This document shows positions 10,820-21,073 of a stretch of DNA of 64,000 nucleotides, piece after piece (position 1 is the first letter of the stretch; each line of letters starts with the position of its first letter). The notes below the pieces were generated by a model. That model saw only the letters and a list, made by a program, of their open reading frames with translations. It did no database searches and had not been told where the DNA came from. The position numbers were made by a program, and so were the translations under genes. The DNA is from Fratercula arctica. Taxonomy: Eukaryota > Chordata > Aves > Charadriiformes > Alcidae. Where the stretch lies: the NCBI GenBank assembly GCA_947846985.1, contig CANTUZ010000025.1, positions 5,330,100 through 5,394,099 on the forward strand, in the 5' to 3' direction.

Positions 10820-11560
10820 CGCAGCACTACACGGCACAGATCCCTCCGCGGACTCGCACAACGTCTTCTCCCTCCACCCCCAGGTCGGATCCCTCCGCGC
10901 CCCGAGGGCACGCAAACTCCCTGAGCCCCGGTAAGCACCAGGTCGACGAGGGCGGACCCACTGAGGGGGCGGGGACAAGCGAAAATGACAGACGAGACAG
11001 CCAATTGAGATGCGGGATCGGCCAGAGGCCATCTGGCGGCCCAATGGGAGCCGTGGAGGGCCTGGCCGAGTGGAGGAAGCGTGGGGGTAACAAGGGGCGT
11101 TGTCATGGCTGACGAGCTTATTGGGGCGCGGGACGTCCGGCCTGGTGCCGCCGCCGCTACCCGCAGTGTTTTCGGAAAGATCATCAGCAAGGCGCTTCCC
11201 CGCCAATGTCACCTACGAGGAGATAGCCGCGGCTTTGCTCTGAGCATGGTTCCTCTTCCCTCCCCTCCCCCCGTGCTCGCAGGCACCCTGAGCCGAGGAC
11301 CCATTGCGCGGTGCCCGGGAGCGTGGCAAGGCGGGCAGGTGGGTGGAAGAAGGAGGCCTCTCTGGGTTGTGGCGCTCTCTACTGCACAATCCCTATAACA
11401 TCGCGCTTCTTTGGTGCGGCCCCCCCACCCCCAGCTGTCGTGGCACCTACTGGGTTGCTGATGCTGGCCGGCTCACCTCAGTTCCCAGCCCCACCGTGTC
11501 ACGTGTGCGCGTGCATAGAGGAGGGCCTCTGACGGTAACGCACTTGGTGACAGCCGCAGA
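10820..11560 (+). promoter_or_regulatory. CpG-rich promoter region of the HINT1W-like gene
   Basis: GC- and CpG-rich stretch spanning the first exon. It has a GC box (GGGGGCGGGG at about 10966-10976) and CCAAT boxes at about 11000 (reads CCAATTG) and 11040 (CCAATGG). No TATA box is seen near the ATG at 11105. This is typical of a housekeeping-type promoter such as that of HINT1. Confidence 0.65.
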
Positions 11561-13302
11561 CGTTTGCCACGTGATATCCCTTTGGTACTGCAAGTCGTGT
11601 AAAGTTTGCTGCTGAGGGATGCGAGTGGTCCTATCTCGTGTAGGACGACAGTCTTGAAACCTTAGATTAAGCGCACGCAGTCAATCTCCTCGGGGATTCC
11701 AGGCGTATGTATGTAAACGGTGAATGTCTGAGTAGTGACCGTAATGAGTTAGTTCTGCATAGGAGAAACGCAGGTCTTGATGTGCCTCCTAATAGCATTG
11801 TAGAGATTTCGCAGCTCTGCTGTGCTAGGCTTTGGTTCTGCACCCCCAAACTGGATTATTAGAGCAAAGAATTACAGCTTTTCTTATTTTTCTTTACCAA
11901 AAAAATAAATCTAGAAACTCGTCATCCTTAGGAAACGATCAACCCAAATTAAAACATACTGGAGGTTGCTAATCTGAAATACTGGTCCGTCTCCTTGCCC
12001 CCATCATCTTGCATGCTGAATCCCACTTCTGGAGGGGGCTCTGTAAAGATGTTGTATTTTTTTGTACAGAAAGTATTAATATCGCGTAAGAAAAATCAAC
12101 GTTTGGGGTATCTGGTAGTCTGCTTCTGTAGGAGTGCAGTGGGGCATATTGATTTGCTTAGGCTATTATTACCTTTCTCTGAAGCCAATTATGTTTTAAC
12201 TGTTTATTCTTCCTCCAGTGCCTTGCATTCCGTGATCTTTCACCCCAAGCTCCGATGCTTTTCCTAGTCATGCCTAAGGAGGCAATTATCAGGTTATCTG
12301 AAGCAGAAGATCCTGGTGAATGTGTAAGTACCGTGGAAGCTTTCTGTACACTAAACTGTACCTGTCATTAGTTCCTAATTTAGTAGACTCTTTCCCATCC
12401 CCCCTTTTCCTCTTGATAGGGCACGGTAGGCTGTTTTGGGTTTTCTGGTGCTATAATCTTTTGCCTCTAGCTTGTAATGGAGTTGAGCTTTTTGACCGCA
12501 AGTAGCGATATAAAGCAATGCTCATCCCTGGGTACATACTTCTGGTGCAAAATGCAGTGTTGTTTTGGAGCGCAGTGTCATGCCTACTGTCACGGTTTAG
12601 AGCAAGAGGAGGAGAAGTACTTCATCTAATATGGAGAAGAGGGCTTGGGGTTTTTGGCAGGTCAGGGGTGAGGAAGGGCAAAGCTGGTTGAGAGGTGCTG
12701 GATGCTTCGCTTTTGGCTATAAAAGTCAAGTTCAGAGACTTTGTAAACCCACGCAAAAGGCAGCCTGAAGCTTATTTTCCACCCGAGTTGCTTATGTTGC
12801 CTGAAGAGATAACGGGGGGCTTTAACCCAGAGATAAACTTAGCTTCTGTGGCTGTTTTGTAGTCCGTTACTGTCTAGCTTGAAAACAATTGCATAGCCCT
12901 TTTTTTTTTTTTTTTTCCCCTAGAGCGTGCATAATCGGTCTTTGTGGCTTTGCCTGGAAAATGTCAGTTGCAGGCAGACAGACAGTAATTTGAAGCGCAG
13001 TGGTTGAATTGCTAGGAGTTGGCTAACTGGTTTCTCTGGGTGGTTCTCTGCTCTCATTCCTTCCCTCCCTGCCCTCTCCCCTCTTTGTGTGTGGCTTTTT
13101 CTTTTACTTATTTATGGTTTTGTACTTCCTTCTCCAGCATCTTGGGCATTTAATGATTGTTGTCAAGAAGTGTGCTGCTCACCTGGGCCTGACCAATGGA
13201 TTCCAGATGGTTGTGGATGAAGGGCCTGGGGGTAGGCAGCCTGTATGTCACATACATCTACGTATTCTGGGTGGCTGTCATTTGGGCTGGCCACCTGGCT
13301 GA
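11105..13302 (+). CDS. HINT1W: HINT1W-like gene (W-linked histidine triad nucleotide-binding protein), 3 exons
   Basis: Exon 2 (12219-12323) and exon 3 (13138-13302) match HINT1 residue for residue in length. Each has a good AG acceptor, and exon 2 has a GTAAGT donor. Exon 2 encodes '[12 protein letters not shown]...' and exon 3 ends 'LGWPPG' plus stop. Exon 1 starts at ATG 11105 ('MADEL', then 'FGKII'). HINT1 is a cytosolic purine phosphoramidase of about 126 aa. Of its four active-site His residues, the one after 'QAP' is Leu here and the last of the HxHxH triad is Arg ('HIHLR', 13249-13263), so catalysis is probably lost, as reported for avian HINTW. The exon 1 end is doubtful: an extra C near 11196 and a missing base near 11220 shift about seven residues, and no canonical GT follows the expected end. 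The first in-phase GT is at 11249. It could be a functional W gene or a decaying ampliconic copy. Confidence 0.82.
11561..12218 (+). other. HINT1W intron 1 (body)
   Basis: No repeat or other gene is recognised. It ends in a pyrimidine-rich tract and AG at 12217-12218. AT-rich compared with the preceding CpG island. Confidence 0.6.
12324..13137 (+). other. HINT1W intron 2
   Basis: Bounded by the GTAAGT donor at 12324 and the CTCCAG acceptor at 13132-13137. It contains a T-run at about 12899-12916 and no recognisable repeat. Confidence 0.7.
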
Positions 13303-13424
13303 GATTTTTGCACTGCAAGAGTTGCTGCATGTGTACAAATTGCCGCTGAATGGATTTCGTCTCTTCCCTGTTTATCTAGCCACTGTTGATGTCGAATGTT
13401 TTGTGACTTGTGTCTGTGAAAGGT

Positions 13425-13430
13425 AATAAA
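13425..13430 (+). terminator. Poly-A signal AATAAA of HINT1W-like gene
   Basis: Lies 122 bp after the stop codon, followed by a GT-rich stretch (GAGCTTGTGCGTC). This is the usual arrangement of a vertebrate 3' end. Confidence 0.7.
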
Positions 13431-13528
13431 AGCTGTGAGCTTGTGCGTCTTACTGAGGGAAATAGTTCTGCAAGTTAAAACGGTGTCTCCCTGGAGTGTA
13501 AGTATGGGGAATGTGTTGGTCTGCTAAC

Positions 13529-13533
13529 AGTGT
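13529..13533. repeat. Left 5-bp target duplication AGTGT
   Basis: Matches 19764-19768 directly after the 3' LTR of the ERVL provirus. Confidence 0.8.
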
Positions 13534-13904
13534 TGTCCTGGTTCCGGCGGGCATAGGGTTAATTCTCCCCAAGACATGGGTATTCCATGCCATGTGAGCC
13601 ATGCCCACCCTGAGCTGCTGGGGCAGGGGGTAGGGGGATGGGGTAGGAAGCTGCCACCTGGAGTGGGCTGGGGCATCCTGGGTCAGGTCTGGGAGTGGCG
13701 GGGAGCGGTGGTTCCGTAATCGTGTTTGTATATTCCTCTATCCGTGTTATTGTTGCCATTTTTCTTGTTCCCTCTGCTGTTCTGTTAAACTGCCTTTGTC
13801 TCAACCCAAGAGTTTTGCCTTTTTCTTCTGATTCTTCCCGTATTGGGAAGACCTGAGTGAGCGGCACGTGGTTCTTTGTTGCCATCTGAGGCCAAAACAT
13901 GACA
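13534..13904 (+). repeat. 5' LTR of ERVL provirus
   Basis: Begins TGTCCTGGTTCC and ends ATGACA. Shares its structure with 19413-19763 and, inverted, 61697-62053, including a conserved 'CTGTTAAACTGCCTTTGTC' block with TTAAA. Confidence 0.9.
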
Positions 13905-13912
13905 GTACTTTT

Positions 13913-13930
13913 TGGCACCCAACATGGGGT
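13913..13930 (+). promoter_or_regulatory. Primer-binding site, tRNA-Lys-like
   Basis: TGGCACCCAACATGGGGT begins 8 bases after the 5' LTR. It differs at two positions from the TGGCGCCCAACGTGGGG-type site used with tRNA-Lys1,2 in betaretroviruses. Confidence 0.75.
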
Positions 13931-14014
13931 TCAAAGGGTTGAGATAATGACAGAATCCAACCAGAGCTTGAAAAAATGAATTTGTTGTATCCGTTTATTT
14001 TATTAGGTAAATAG

Positions 14015-15920
14015 TTGCTGGTCACCATGTTGCTTGGTTTGTTCTCATGGCTGTGCTATGTAAATTCCTATATGGCTTATGTACTCCCTGCGATGATATT
14101 TGTTACTTCTGGAAGAGTGATGAGGATTATCATTTTACTGTCCTGTGCGATATCAGCTTATGATATGATAACATCACTTGTTAGACAGTTACTTTGGGGC
14201 GGTTATATGGTATTGCTGTCCTGTCCGTACATTGGGCACCGCCTCTCAGAATTCATTAATAATTATTCCCAGTCTATGGGGGAAACAGGGAGGGACACTT
14301 TCCCCAGCTCTTTTGCCTCCCTTTTCTCCTTTGGGTCAGGTATGACAGCTTTTGAGAATTTTGAATATCCTTGGGATGCTCAAACCAGCCTGGTCTTATT
14401 GTTATGTCTGCTGAATATGTTCCAGGTCTCATTTAGGGTTAAACGACTATTTAAGACTACCACCCAGAGATCTACTCCGAGGCTGGACAGTCAGGGGTGG
14501 CATGGCATGTGGGAGAACATGGGCAGGTACTTAGAGAACTTCTCGCCTCCAATGGTCTGGGACTTCACCCCTGAACAATTACAGGACCCTGATGGAGTAG
14601 TAGAATATCTGAAGGGAAAATGCTGTGGCTATTCTAGAGGCACAACTCACCACACTATGCTGGGCCCTGGTCACTATCTACCAGGCCCTGCTCAGTGCTA
14701 TGCAGCACCCTCAGGAGAAAGAGACAGAGACCAGACCGACAAGCACTGCGGCTACTGCAGCCCCTGCGACAGGCACTGCGGCTACTCCAACCCCTGGGAC
14801 AGGCACTGCTGCTGAACCAGGGAACCAGCCCGTGCCAGTATCAGTTGCCCCCATACACAAGAACTACACAAAGAAATCAGTTAGCTTAGTAAGAGATGAC
14901 GATGAACCAGGGTCATCACAAGGACAGGAGGAAGAGGCAGAACCAGAGATAATCACCTGATCCCTATCCTTGAGTGAGCTGTGGGATATGCGAAAAGATT
15001 TCAGCTGACTTTCAGGTGAGCACATTGTCACCTGGCTGCTTTGGTGTTGGGATAACGAGGCCAGTAGCCTGGAATTAGAGGGTAGGGAGGCCAGGCAGCT
15101 GGGATCCCTGTCTAGGGAAGGTGGCATTGACAAGGCAATTGGAAAGAAGACCCAAGCCCTCAGCCTCTGGAAACGACTCCTGTCAGGCGTGAGGGAGAGG
15201 TACCCCTTCAGTGAAGATGTTGTATGTCAACCATGCAAGTGGACCACCATGGAAAGAGGTATCCAGTACCTGAGAGAATTAGCCGTGCGGGAGATGATTT
15301 ATTATGACTTGGACAATGCAGACTTACCCACAGACCCTGATGAGGTGCAATGCACAAGGCCTATGTGGCGGAAGTTTGTACGGAGCACACCATTGTCATA
15401 TGCCAACTCACTGGCAGTAATGGAATGGAAGGCTGAAGAAGGACCAACGGTGGATGAGGTGGCTGGTCGACTCCACCGATATGAAGAAAGCCTCTCTTCC
15501 CCCCTTGTCTCAGCTGTGGAGAAACTGTCCCGGAAGGTCCAGGAACTTGAAGAGAATATGTCCTACTCCCCACCTGTAAAGACCAGCATCTCAGCTATTA
15601 GGAGCAGGCATTTCCCCACTCAAGAGAGAGAGTACAGAGGGTATACACCACGAGGCACCCTGTGGTTCTACCTGCGTGACCATGGAGAGGACATGAGGAA
15701 GTGGGATGGACAACCTACTTGGATCCTGCGGACACGGGTACAGGAGTTGCAAGGAAGGACAACCACAAAAGGGGATCCCTCCAGGAAAAGTGCCACCCCA
15801 GTTTCCAGGGGGCAGTTCCCCAGACAGAGCAGAAGGCCTGATCTTGCTTCTGATCCTCTTGAAGGAACCTCCAAGTCATTTCTGCAAGAAGTGAGTACCA
15901 GATACCATGACCAGTATTAG
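14015..15920 (+). pseudogene. ERVL gag with hydrophobic N-terminal region
   Basis: Begins with ATG at 14015, about 85 bp after the primer site. The first ~150 residues contain about four hydrophobic segments (for example 'LLGLFSWLCYV', 'RIIILLSCAISAY', 'MVLLSCPYIG', 'SLVLLLCLLNMF'), unusual for Gag. A frameshift near 14640 moves to the frame of 14625-14960, which has a Thr/Pro/Ala repeat tract and an acidic segment. Stops at 14958 and about 15005 follow. 15189-15920 continues the same frame with a capsid-like helical region ('ERYPFSEDVVCQP', 'TRPMWRKFV'), a coiled-coil-like stretch and a basic C-terminus. No CCHC zinc knuckle is visible. The assignment to gag rests on position and general resemblance to avian ERVL gag. 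Confidence 0.75.
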
Positions 15921-15941
15921 AGGGGCCCTGCCTCCGGCCAG

Positions 15942-16424
15942 GTGGAGGAAAGGGACAACCGGGTTTATTGGACAGTGTGGATTCGATGGCCTGGCACATC
16001 AGACCCACAGGAGTATAAGGCTCTAGTGGACACAGGAGCACAGTGTACCTTAATACCATCAAGCTATAGAGGGGCAGAACCCATTTGTATTTCTGGGGTG
16101 ACAGGGGGATCCCAAGAGTTGACTGTACTGGAGGCGGAAGTGAGCCTAACTGGGAATGAGTGGCAAAAGCATCCCATTGTGACTGGCCCAGAGGCTCCAT
16201 GCATCCTTGGTATAGATTACCTCAGGAGAGGGTATTTTAAGGACCCAAAAGGGTATCGGTGGGCCTTTGGCATAGCTGCCTTGGAGACGGAGGAAGTTAA
16301 ACAGTTGTCTACCTTGCCTGGTCTCTCAGAGGACTCTTCTGTTGTGGGGTTGTTGAGGGTCGAAGAACAGCAGGTGCCGATTGCTACCACAACAGTGCAT
16401 CGGCGGCAATATCGCACTAACTGA
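15942..16424 (+). pseudogene. ERVL protease (aspartic)
   Basis: 160-aa ORF with the retroviral protease active site 'ALVDTGAQCTLIP' and a second conserved block, 'ILGIDYLRRGYF' (the flap/C-terminal part). It follows gag after a short gap. A TGA at 16422-16424 separates it from RT, which continues in the same frame, so protease and RT were probably one reading frame in the active element. Confidence 0.85.
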
Positions 16425-18836
16425 GACTCTCTGATTCCCATCCATAAGCTGATTCGTCAACTAGAGGTTCAAGGAGTGATCAGTAAGACTCGCTCGCATT
16501 CTAACAGTCCTATATGGCCGGTGCGAAAATCTAATGGAGAGTGGAGGCTAACTGTAGAGTATCGTGGCCTGAATGAAGTCACGCCACCACTGAGCGCTGC
16601 TGTGCCGGACATGCTAGAACTCCAGTATGAACTGGAGTCCAAGGCAGCCAAGTGGTATGCCACGATTGATATAGCGAATGCATTCTTCTCAATCCCTTTG
16701 ACAGCAGAGTGCAGGCCACAGTTTGCTTTCACTTGGAGGGGCATCCAGTACACCTGGAATCGACTGCCCCAGGGGTGGAAACACAGCCCCACCATTTGCC
16801 ATGGACTGATCCAGACTGCACTGGAACAGGGTGAAGCTCCAGAACATCTGCAGTACATTGATGACATCATTGTATGGGGAAACACAGCAGAAGAAGTTTT
16901 TGAGAAAGGGGATAAAATAGTCCGAATCCTTCTGAAAGCTGGTTTTGCCATAAAACGAAGGAAGGTCAAGGGACCTGCACAGGAGATCCAGTTCTTAGGA
17001 ATAAAATGGCAAGATGGACGCTGCCAGATCCCAATGGATGTGATCAACAAAAGAGCAGCTATGTCTCCACCAACTAGCAAAAAGGAAACACAAGCTTTCT
17101 TAGGCATTGTGGGTTTTTGGAGGATGCATAGCCCAGATTACAGTCTGATTGTAAGCCCTCTGTATCAAGTAACCCGGAAGAAGAACGATTTTAAATGGGG
17201 TCCTGAGCAACGACAAGCTTTTGAACAAATCAAACAGGAAATAGTCCATGCAGTGGCCCTGGGGCCAGTCTGGGCAGGACAAGATGTTAAAAACATGCTC
17301 TACACCACAGCCGGGGAGAATGGCCCTACCTGGAGCCTCTGGCAGAAAGCACCAGGGGAGACCTGGGGTCGACCCCTAGGGTTTTGGAGTCGGGGATACA
17401 GAGGATCCGAAGCCCGCTACACTCCAACAGAAAAAGAGATACTGGCAGCATATGAAGGGGTTCGAGCTGCTTCGGAGGTGGTTGGTACAGAAGCTCATGC
17501 AGACGAGGCCCCACCATATAATAAACTGCCAGAACATGAGAAGAAATATGCCCTGTTCACTGATGGGTCCTGCCGGATTGTGGGAAAGCATCGAAAGTGG
17601 AAGGCTGCTGTGTGGAGTCCTACACGACAAGTTGCAGAAGCTAGTGAAGGACAAGGTGAATCGAGCCAGTTTGCAGAGGTGAAAGCCATGCAGCTGGCTT
17701 TGGACATCGCCGAGCAAGAAAAATGGCCAGTACTTTATCTCTACACTGCCTCATGGATGGTGGCAAATGCTCTGTGGGGGTGGTTACAGCAGTGGAAGCA
17801 GGGCAACTGGCAGCACAGAGGCAAACCCATCTGGGCTGCTGAACTATGGCAAGATATTGCTGCCCGGATAGAGAATCTGGTTGTGAAAGTATGCCACGTA
17901 GATGCCCACGTACCGAAGAATCGGGCCACGGAGGAACATCAAAACAACCAGCAGGTGGATTGGGCTGCTAGGATTGACGTGGCTCAGGTGGATCTGGATT
18001 GGCAACATAAGGGTGAACTATTCATAGCTCAATGGGTCCATGAGACCTCAGGCCATCAAGGAAGAGATGGGACATATAGATGGGCTCATGACCGAGGGGT
18101 GGACTTGACCATGGACACTATTGCACAGGTCATCCATGAATGTGAGACATGCGCTGCAATCAAGCAAGCCAAGCGTTTGAAGCCTCTTTGGTATGGAGGA
18201 CAATGGTTGAAATATAAATATGGGGAGGCCTGGCAGATTGATTATATCACACTGCCACGAACCCGTCAAGGCAAGCGCCATGTGCTCACAATGGTGGAAG
18301 CAACCACTGGATGGCTGGAAACATACCCTGTGCCCCATGCCACTGCCTGGAACTCTATCCTGGGCCTTGAAAAGCAAGTCCTGTGGTGACATGGTACCCC
18401 AGAGAGAAGTGAATCGGACAATGGGACTCATTTCCGAAACATCCTCATAGACACCTGGGCCAAAGAGCATGGTATTGAGTGGGTATATCACATCCCCTAT
18501 CACGCACCAGCCTCTGGGAAGACAGAACGATACAATGGACTGTTAAAAACTACCCTGAGAGCAATGGGTGGTGGGACCTTAAAACATTGGGATGCACATT
18601 TAGCAAAGGCTACCTGGCTGGTTAATACCAGGGGATCTACCAATCGGGCTGGCCCTGCCCAATCAAGACTTCCATGTACCCTAGAAGGGGATAAAGTCCC
18701 CGTAGTGCACATGAAGAATATGTTAGGGAAGACAGTCTGGGTTAGTCCTGCCTCAGGCAAAGACAAACCCATCCGTGGGATTGCTTTTGCTCAAGGACCT
18801 GAGTGCACTTGGTGGGTGATGCGGAAGGATGGGTAA
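16425..18836 (+). pseudogene. ERVL pol: RT, RNase H and integrase
   Basis: Open at 16476-18389 (637 aa), then frameshifted, with the final integrase part open at 18564-18836. RT shows 'LPQGW', YIDD (16854-16865) and 'FLGIKWQDG'. RNase H begins at 'FTDGSC' but its third carboxylate motif reads 'YTASW', with Ala in place of the catalytic Asp. The connection between RT and RNase H is shortened: 'VGTEAH' jumps to 'ADEAPPYN', about 65 residues fewer than in the copy at 4960-5190. Integrase has the HHCC block ('HETSGH', 'CETCAAIK') and core D, D and E, the second Asp and the Glu lying beyond the frameshift at about 18390. RNase H and integrase cannot work as encoded. Confidence 0.92.
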
Positions 18837-18839
18837 GGC

Positions 18840-19412
18840 CGATGTGTACCTCATGGGGATCTGATTTTGGGGGAGAATAGCCAGTGAATCAAATTGTGTG
18901 TTGTTGATTGCTAAGTAACACTGTCACTGTATGTCCTCGTTACTATAATTGCTATCAGCTGTACTGCAGTAAGAATCACCCAAATTAAGGACAGATGGAC
19001 TTTGATGAAAAATTGAGTAAAGCAAAGTGGTGATGGGATCAGAACTGACCTCAGCAGCTGGCGCCTAGCAACTTCCTCAAGATCTACATCTTCAGCCCAT
19101 GGACTGTAGGCATGAGTCACGCCGAGTACACCAGTCACAAGCTCCGAAAAATACAGCATGCAACAGTCCAGCACCACACACCATCTCACCTGCCCTGAGA
19201 GACTGTTCTAACAGATGGAGCCCAAAGCCGTGGATTGAATGAACTCATCAGACACTTTGGAGGGATGGCCCATAAACTAAGGGCATTATATCTGCATGAA
19301 TATATATATGTGCATATATATATATATATACGACAGGGGAAAGTGGTGGCAATTCATTGGAACCTGTAAGATCTGGGCATGGCAAAAATGGTATGGAATA
19401 AGGGGTGGATAA
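18840..19412 (+). other. Non-coding region between pol and 3' LTR of ERVL provirus
   Basis: No env ORF. An (AT)n microsatellite lies at about 19300-19332, matched by a similar one at 62140-62170 in the inverted copy. A short purine tract (AAGGGGTGGA) precedes the LTR. Confidence 0.7.
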
Positions 19413-19763
19413 TGTCCTGGTTCCGGTGGGGATAGGGTTAATTCTCCCCAGGACACGGGTGTTCCATGCCATGTGAGCCATGCCCACCCTGAGCTGCCGG
19501 GGGAGGGGGCAGGAAGTCGCTGCTTGGAGCGGGCTGGGGCGTCCCTGGTCCAGTCAGTGAGCGGCGGGGAGCGGCGGTTCCGTAATCGCGTTTGTATATT
19601 CTTCTGTCCATGTTATTGTTTTCTTGTTCCCTTTGCTGTTCTGTTAAACTGCCTTTGTCTCAACCCAAGAGTTTTGCCTTTTTCTTCTGATCCTTCCCGT
19701 ATTGGTAAGATCCGAGCGAGCTGCATGTGGTTCTTTGTTGCCGTCTGAGGCCAAACCACGATA
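19413..19763 (+). repeat. 3' LTR of ERVL provirus
   Basis: Begins TGTCCTGGTTCC like the 5' LTR and ends GATA (the 5' LTR ends GACA). Followed directly by AGTGT. Confidence 0.9.
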
Positions 19764-20094
19764 AGTGTTCTATAGATAGATAGTGATTTGGCCAGTCATT
19801 TGAAGCGTGACGCTGGAACGGCTTAGCAGTCTCCTGCATCTTGTAGGAAGCAGACTCTTAGCTCTTTGGAAGCGGTATGCAAGTGTACGTAAAACCATTG
19901 TAGGCGGCTGCTGCTGCAACACCTTTAGAGAATACCGGATGTGACGCTACAGGCATGCCATACAAGGGTGCTTTTGGCACAGTGCAATGTGTTGGAAGCA
20001 TCCAACTCCTGTTCAGCACTTTATCAAGGGCTGTGTGATATGGCCATGTTGATAATCCCTTTTCTGCTGAGGAAGGGTGTGGTAGGAGAAAACA
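19764..20094. other. Unassigned sequence downstream of provirus
   Basis: The first five bases are the right target duplication (AGTGT). No gene or repeat is recognised in the rest; it should be the original continuation of the HINT1W 3' flank. Confidence 0.5.
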
Positions 20095-20377
20095 ATTGGT
20101 CTGAATGGCAGCTGTGGTGCTTCCATAGCACAGTGGAATATCTCTCTTGGTCCATTTGGGTCAGTTGTCCTGGCTCTGTCCCCTCCCAGCCTCTTGCCCA
20201 CCCCCAGCTTACTGGACTGTGGGGGTGGTTGGAGAGACAGCCTCCATGCTGTGGGAGCACTGCTCAGCAGTAGCCGAAACATTGGTGCGTTATCAACACC
20301 CTTCCAGCTACAGCTACGAAGCACAGCACTATGAGGGCTGCTGTGGGGAAAGTTACCTTCCATCCCAGCCAGACCCA
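20095..20377 (-). repeat. LTR fragment, family B
   Basis: On the minus strand it reads TGGGTCTGGCTGGGATGG and matches, inverted, the LTR at 50187-50470, with the same 'GGGCAAGAGGTTGGGAG' region in its reverse complement. Truncated at its 3' end. Confidence 0.7.
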
Positions 20378-20429
20378 AGCCAAAACTACATCGCAGGGAG
20401 ACGGCAAACTTCATCTTTCTTTAACAGCT

Positions 20430-20756
20430 ATTAAAAAAGGGAGAAGGGCATGGGAAAGCAGGGCCATCCTTCGTTGCCCTTGAACACTGCATCCGACCTT
20501 TTGTGGGAAAGCCTCCGTCCTCTTCTTTGTAGCCACCCTTTAAGTACTGGAAGACTGTGATGAGGTTCCCTCCCCCGCAAGCCTTCTCTTCTGCAAGGGA
20601 GAAGAGACCCAACTCCTTCAGCCTTTCCTCCTAGGGCAGGTTCTCCAGCCCTTTGGTCATCTTTGTGGCCCTCCTTGGGACCTTCCCCAGTCAGTCTGTG
20701 TCTCTTTTTTGAATTGTGAGGACCAGAACTGGACACGGTGCTCCAGGTGCAGCCTG
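20430..20756 (-). mobile_element. Old CR1 fragment
   Basis: On the minus strand it carries the decayed CR1 ORF2 C-terminus ('LGLFSLAEEKA', 'YLKGGYKEEDGG'). More diverged than the other CR1s in the window, with no tail. Confidence 0.75.
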
Positions 20757-21073
20757 CAGGGGTAGCCTCTGTGAGAAGAGGCCAGGGTCTGCCCTGTGCC
20801 AGATGCAGCTGGTGCCAGCCAGCTAGGCACTGGACTCGCCACAGGCCAAAGCTGAGCAGCTCAGCAAAGCTGGTGGCGCCCCTGTGAAAACATATTTAAG
20901 AAAGGGCAAAGTGCTGTCCGGGGCAGGTATTTCCCTGCTGCCTGTGGATTCGGCCGGTGGATATTTCCTGAAGGAACATTTTCATCCTGTTTTCTCCCCT
21001 TGTCCTGTTGAGGAGGGGCAGTGAGAGAGCAGCTGGGTGGGCCCCTGACAGCAGGCCAAGGTCAACCCATCAC
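20757..21073 (+). repeat. Internally deleted LTR fragment, family T
   Basis: Shares blocks with the LTR at 54985-56060: 'AGCCTCTGTGAGAAG', 'GGCCAAAGCTGAGC', 'ATATTTAAGAAAGGG' and the end 'AAGGTCAACCCATCACA'. The central part is missing. Confidence 0.7.

Larger units (their letters stand above)
13534..19763 (+). mobile_element. ERVL-class endogenous provirus with both LTRs, env-less
   Basis: LTR, primer-binding site, gag, protease, RT, RNase H, integrase and LTR occur in order over 6,230 bp, flanked by a 5-bp AGTGT duplication. No env is present: 18840-19412 is non-coding, with an AT microsatellite just before the LTR. The two LTRs differ by roughly one base in ten by eye, so the insertion is not recent. 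Stops and frameshifts break gag and pol. It lies about 100 bp beyond the HINT1W poly-A signal, in the same orientation. Confidence 0.92.

Noticed and set aside
10619..11212. 197-aa minus ORF across the CpG island
   Set aside because: Antisense to HINT1W exon 1 and explained by GC richness; no recognisable domain.
16469..17107. 212-aa minus ORF, and its counterpart at 63417-63965
   Set aside because: Antisense to ERVL RT in both copies.
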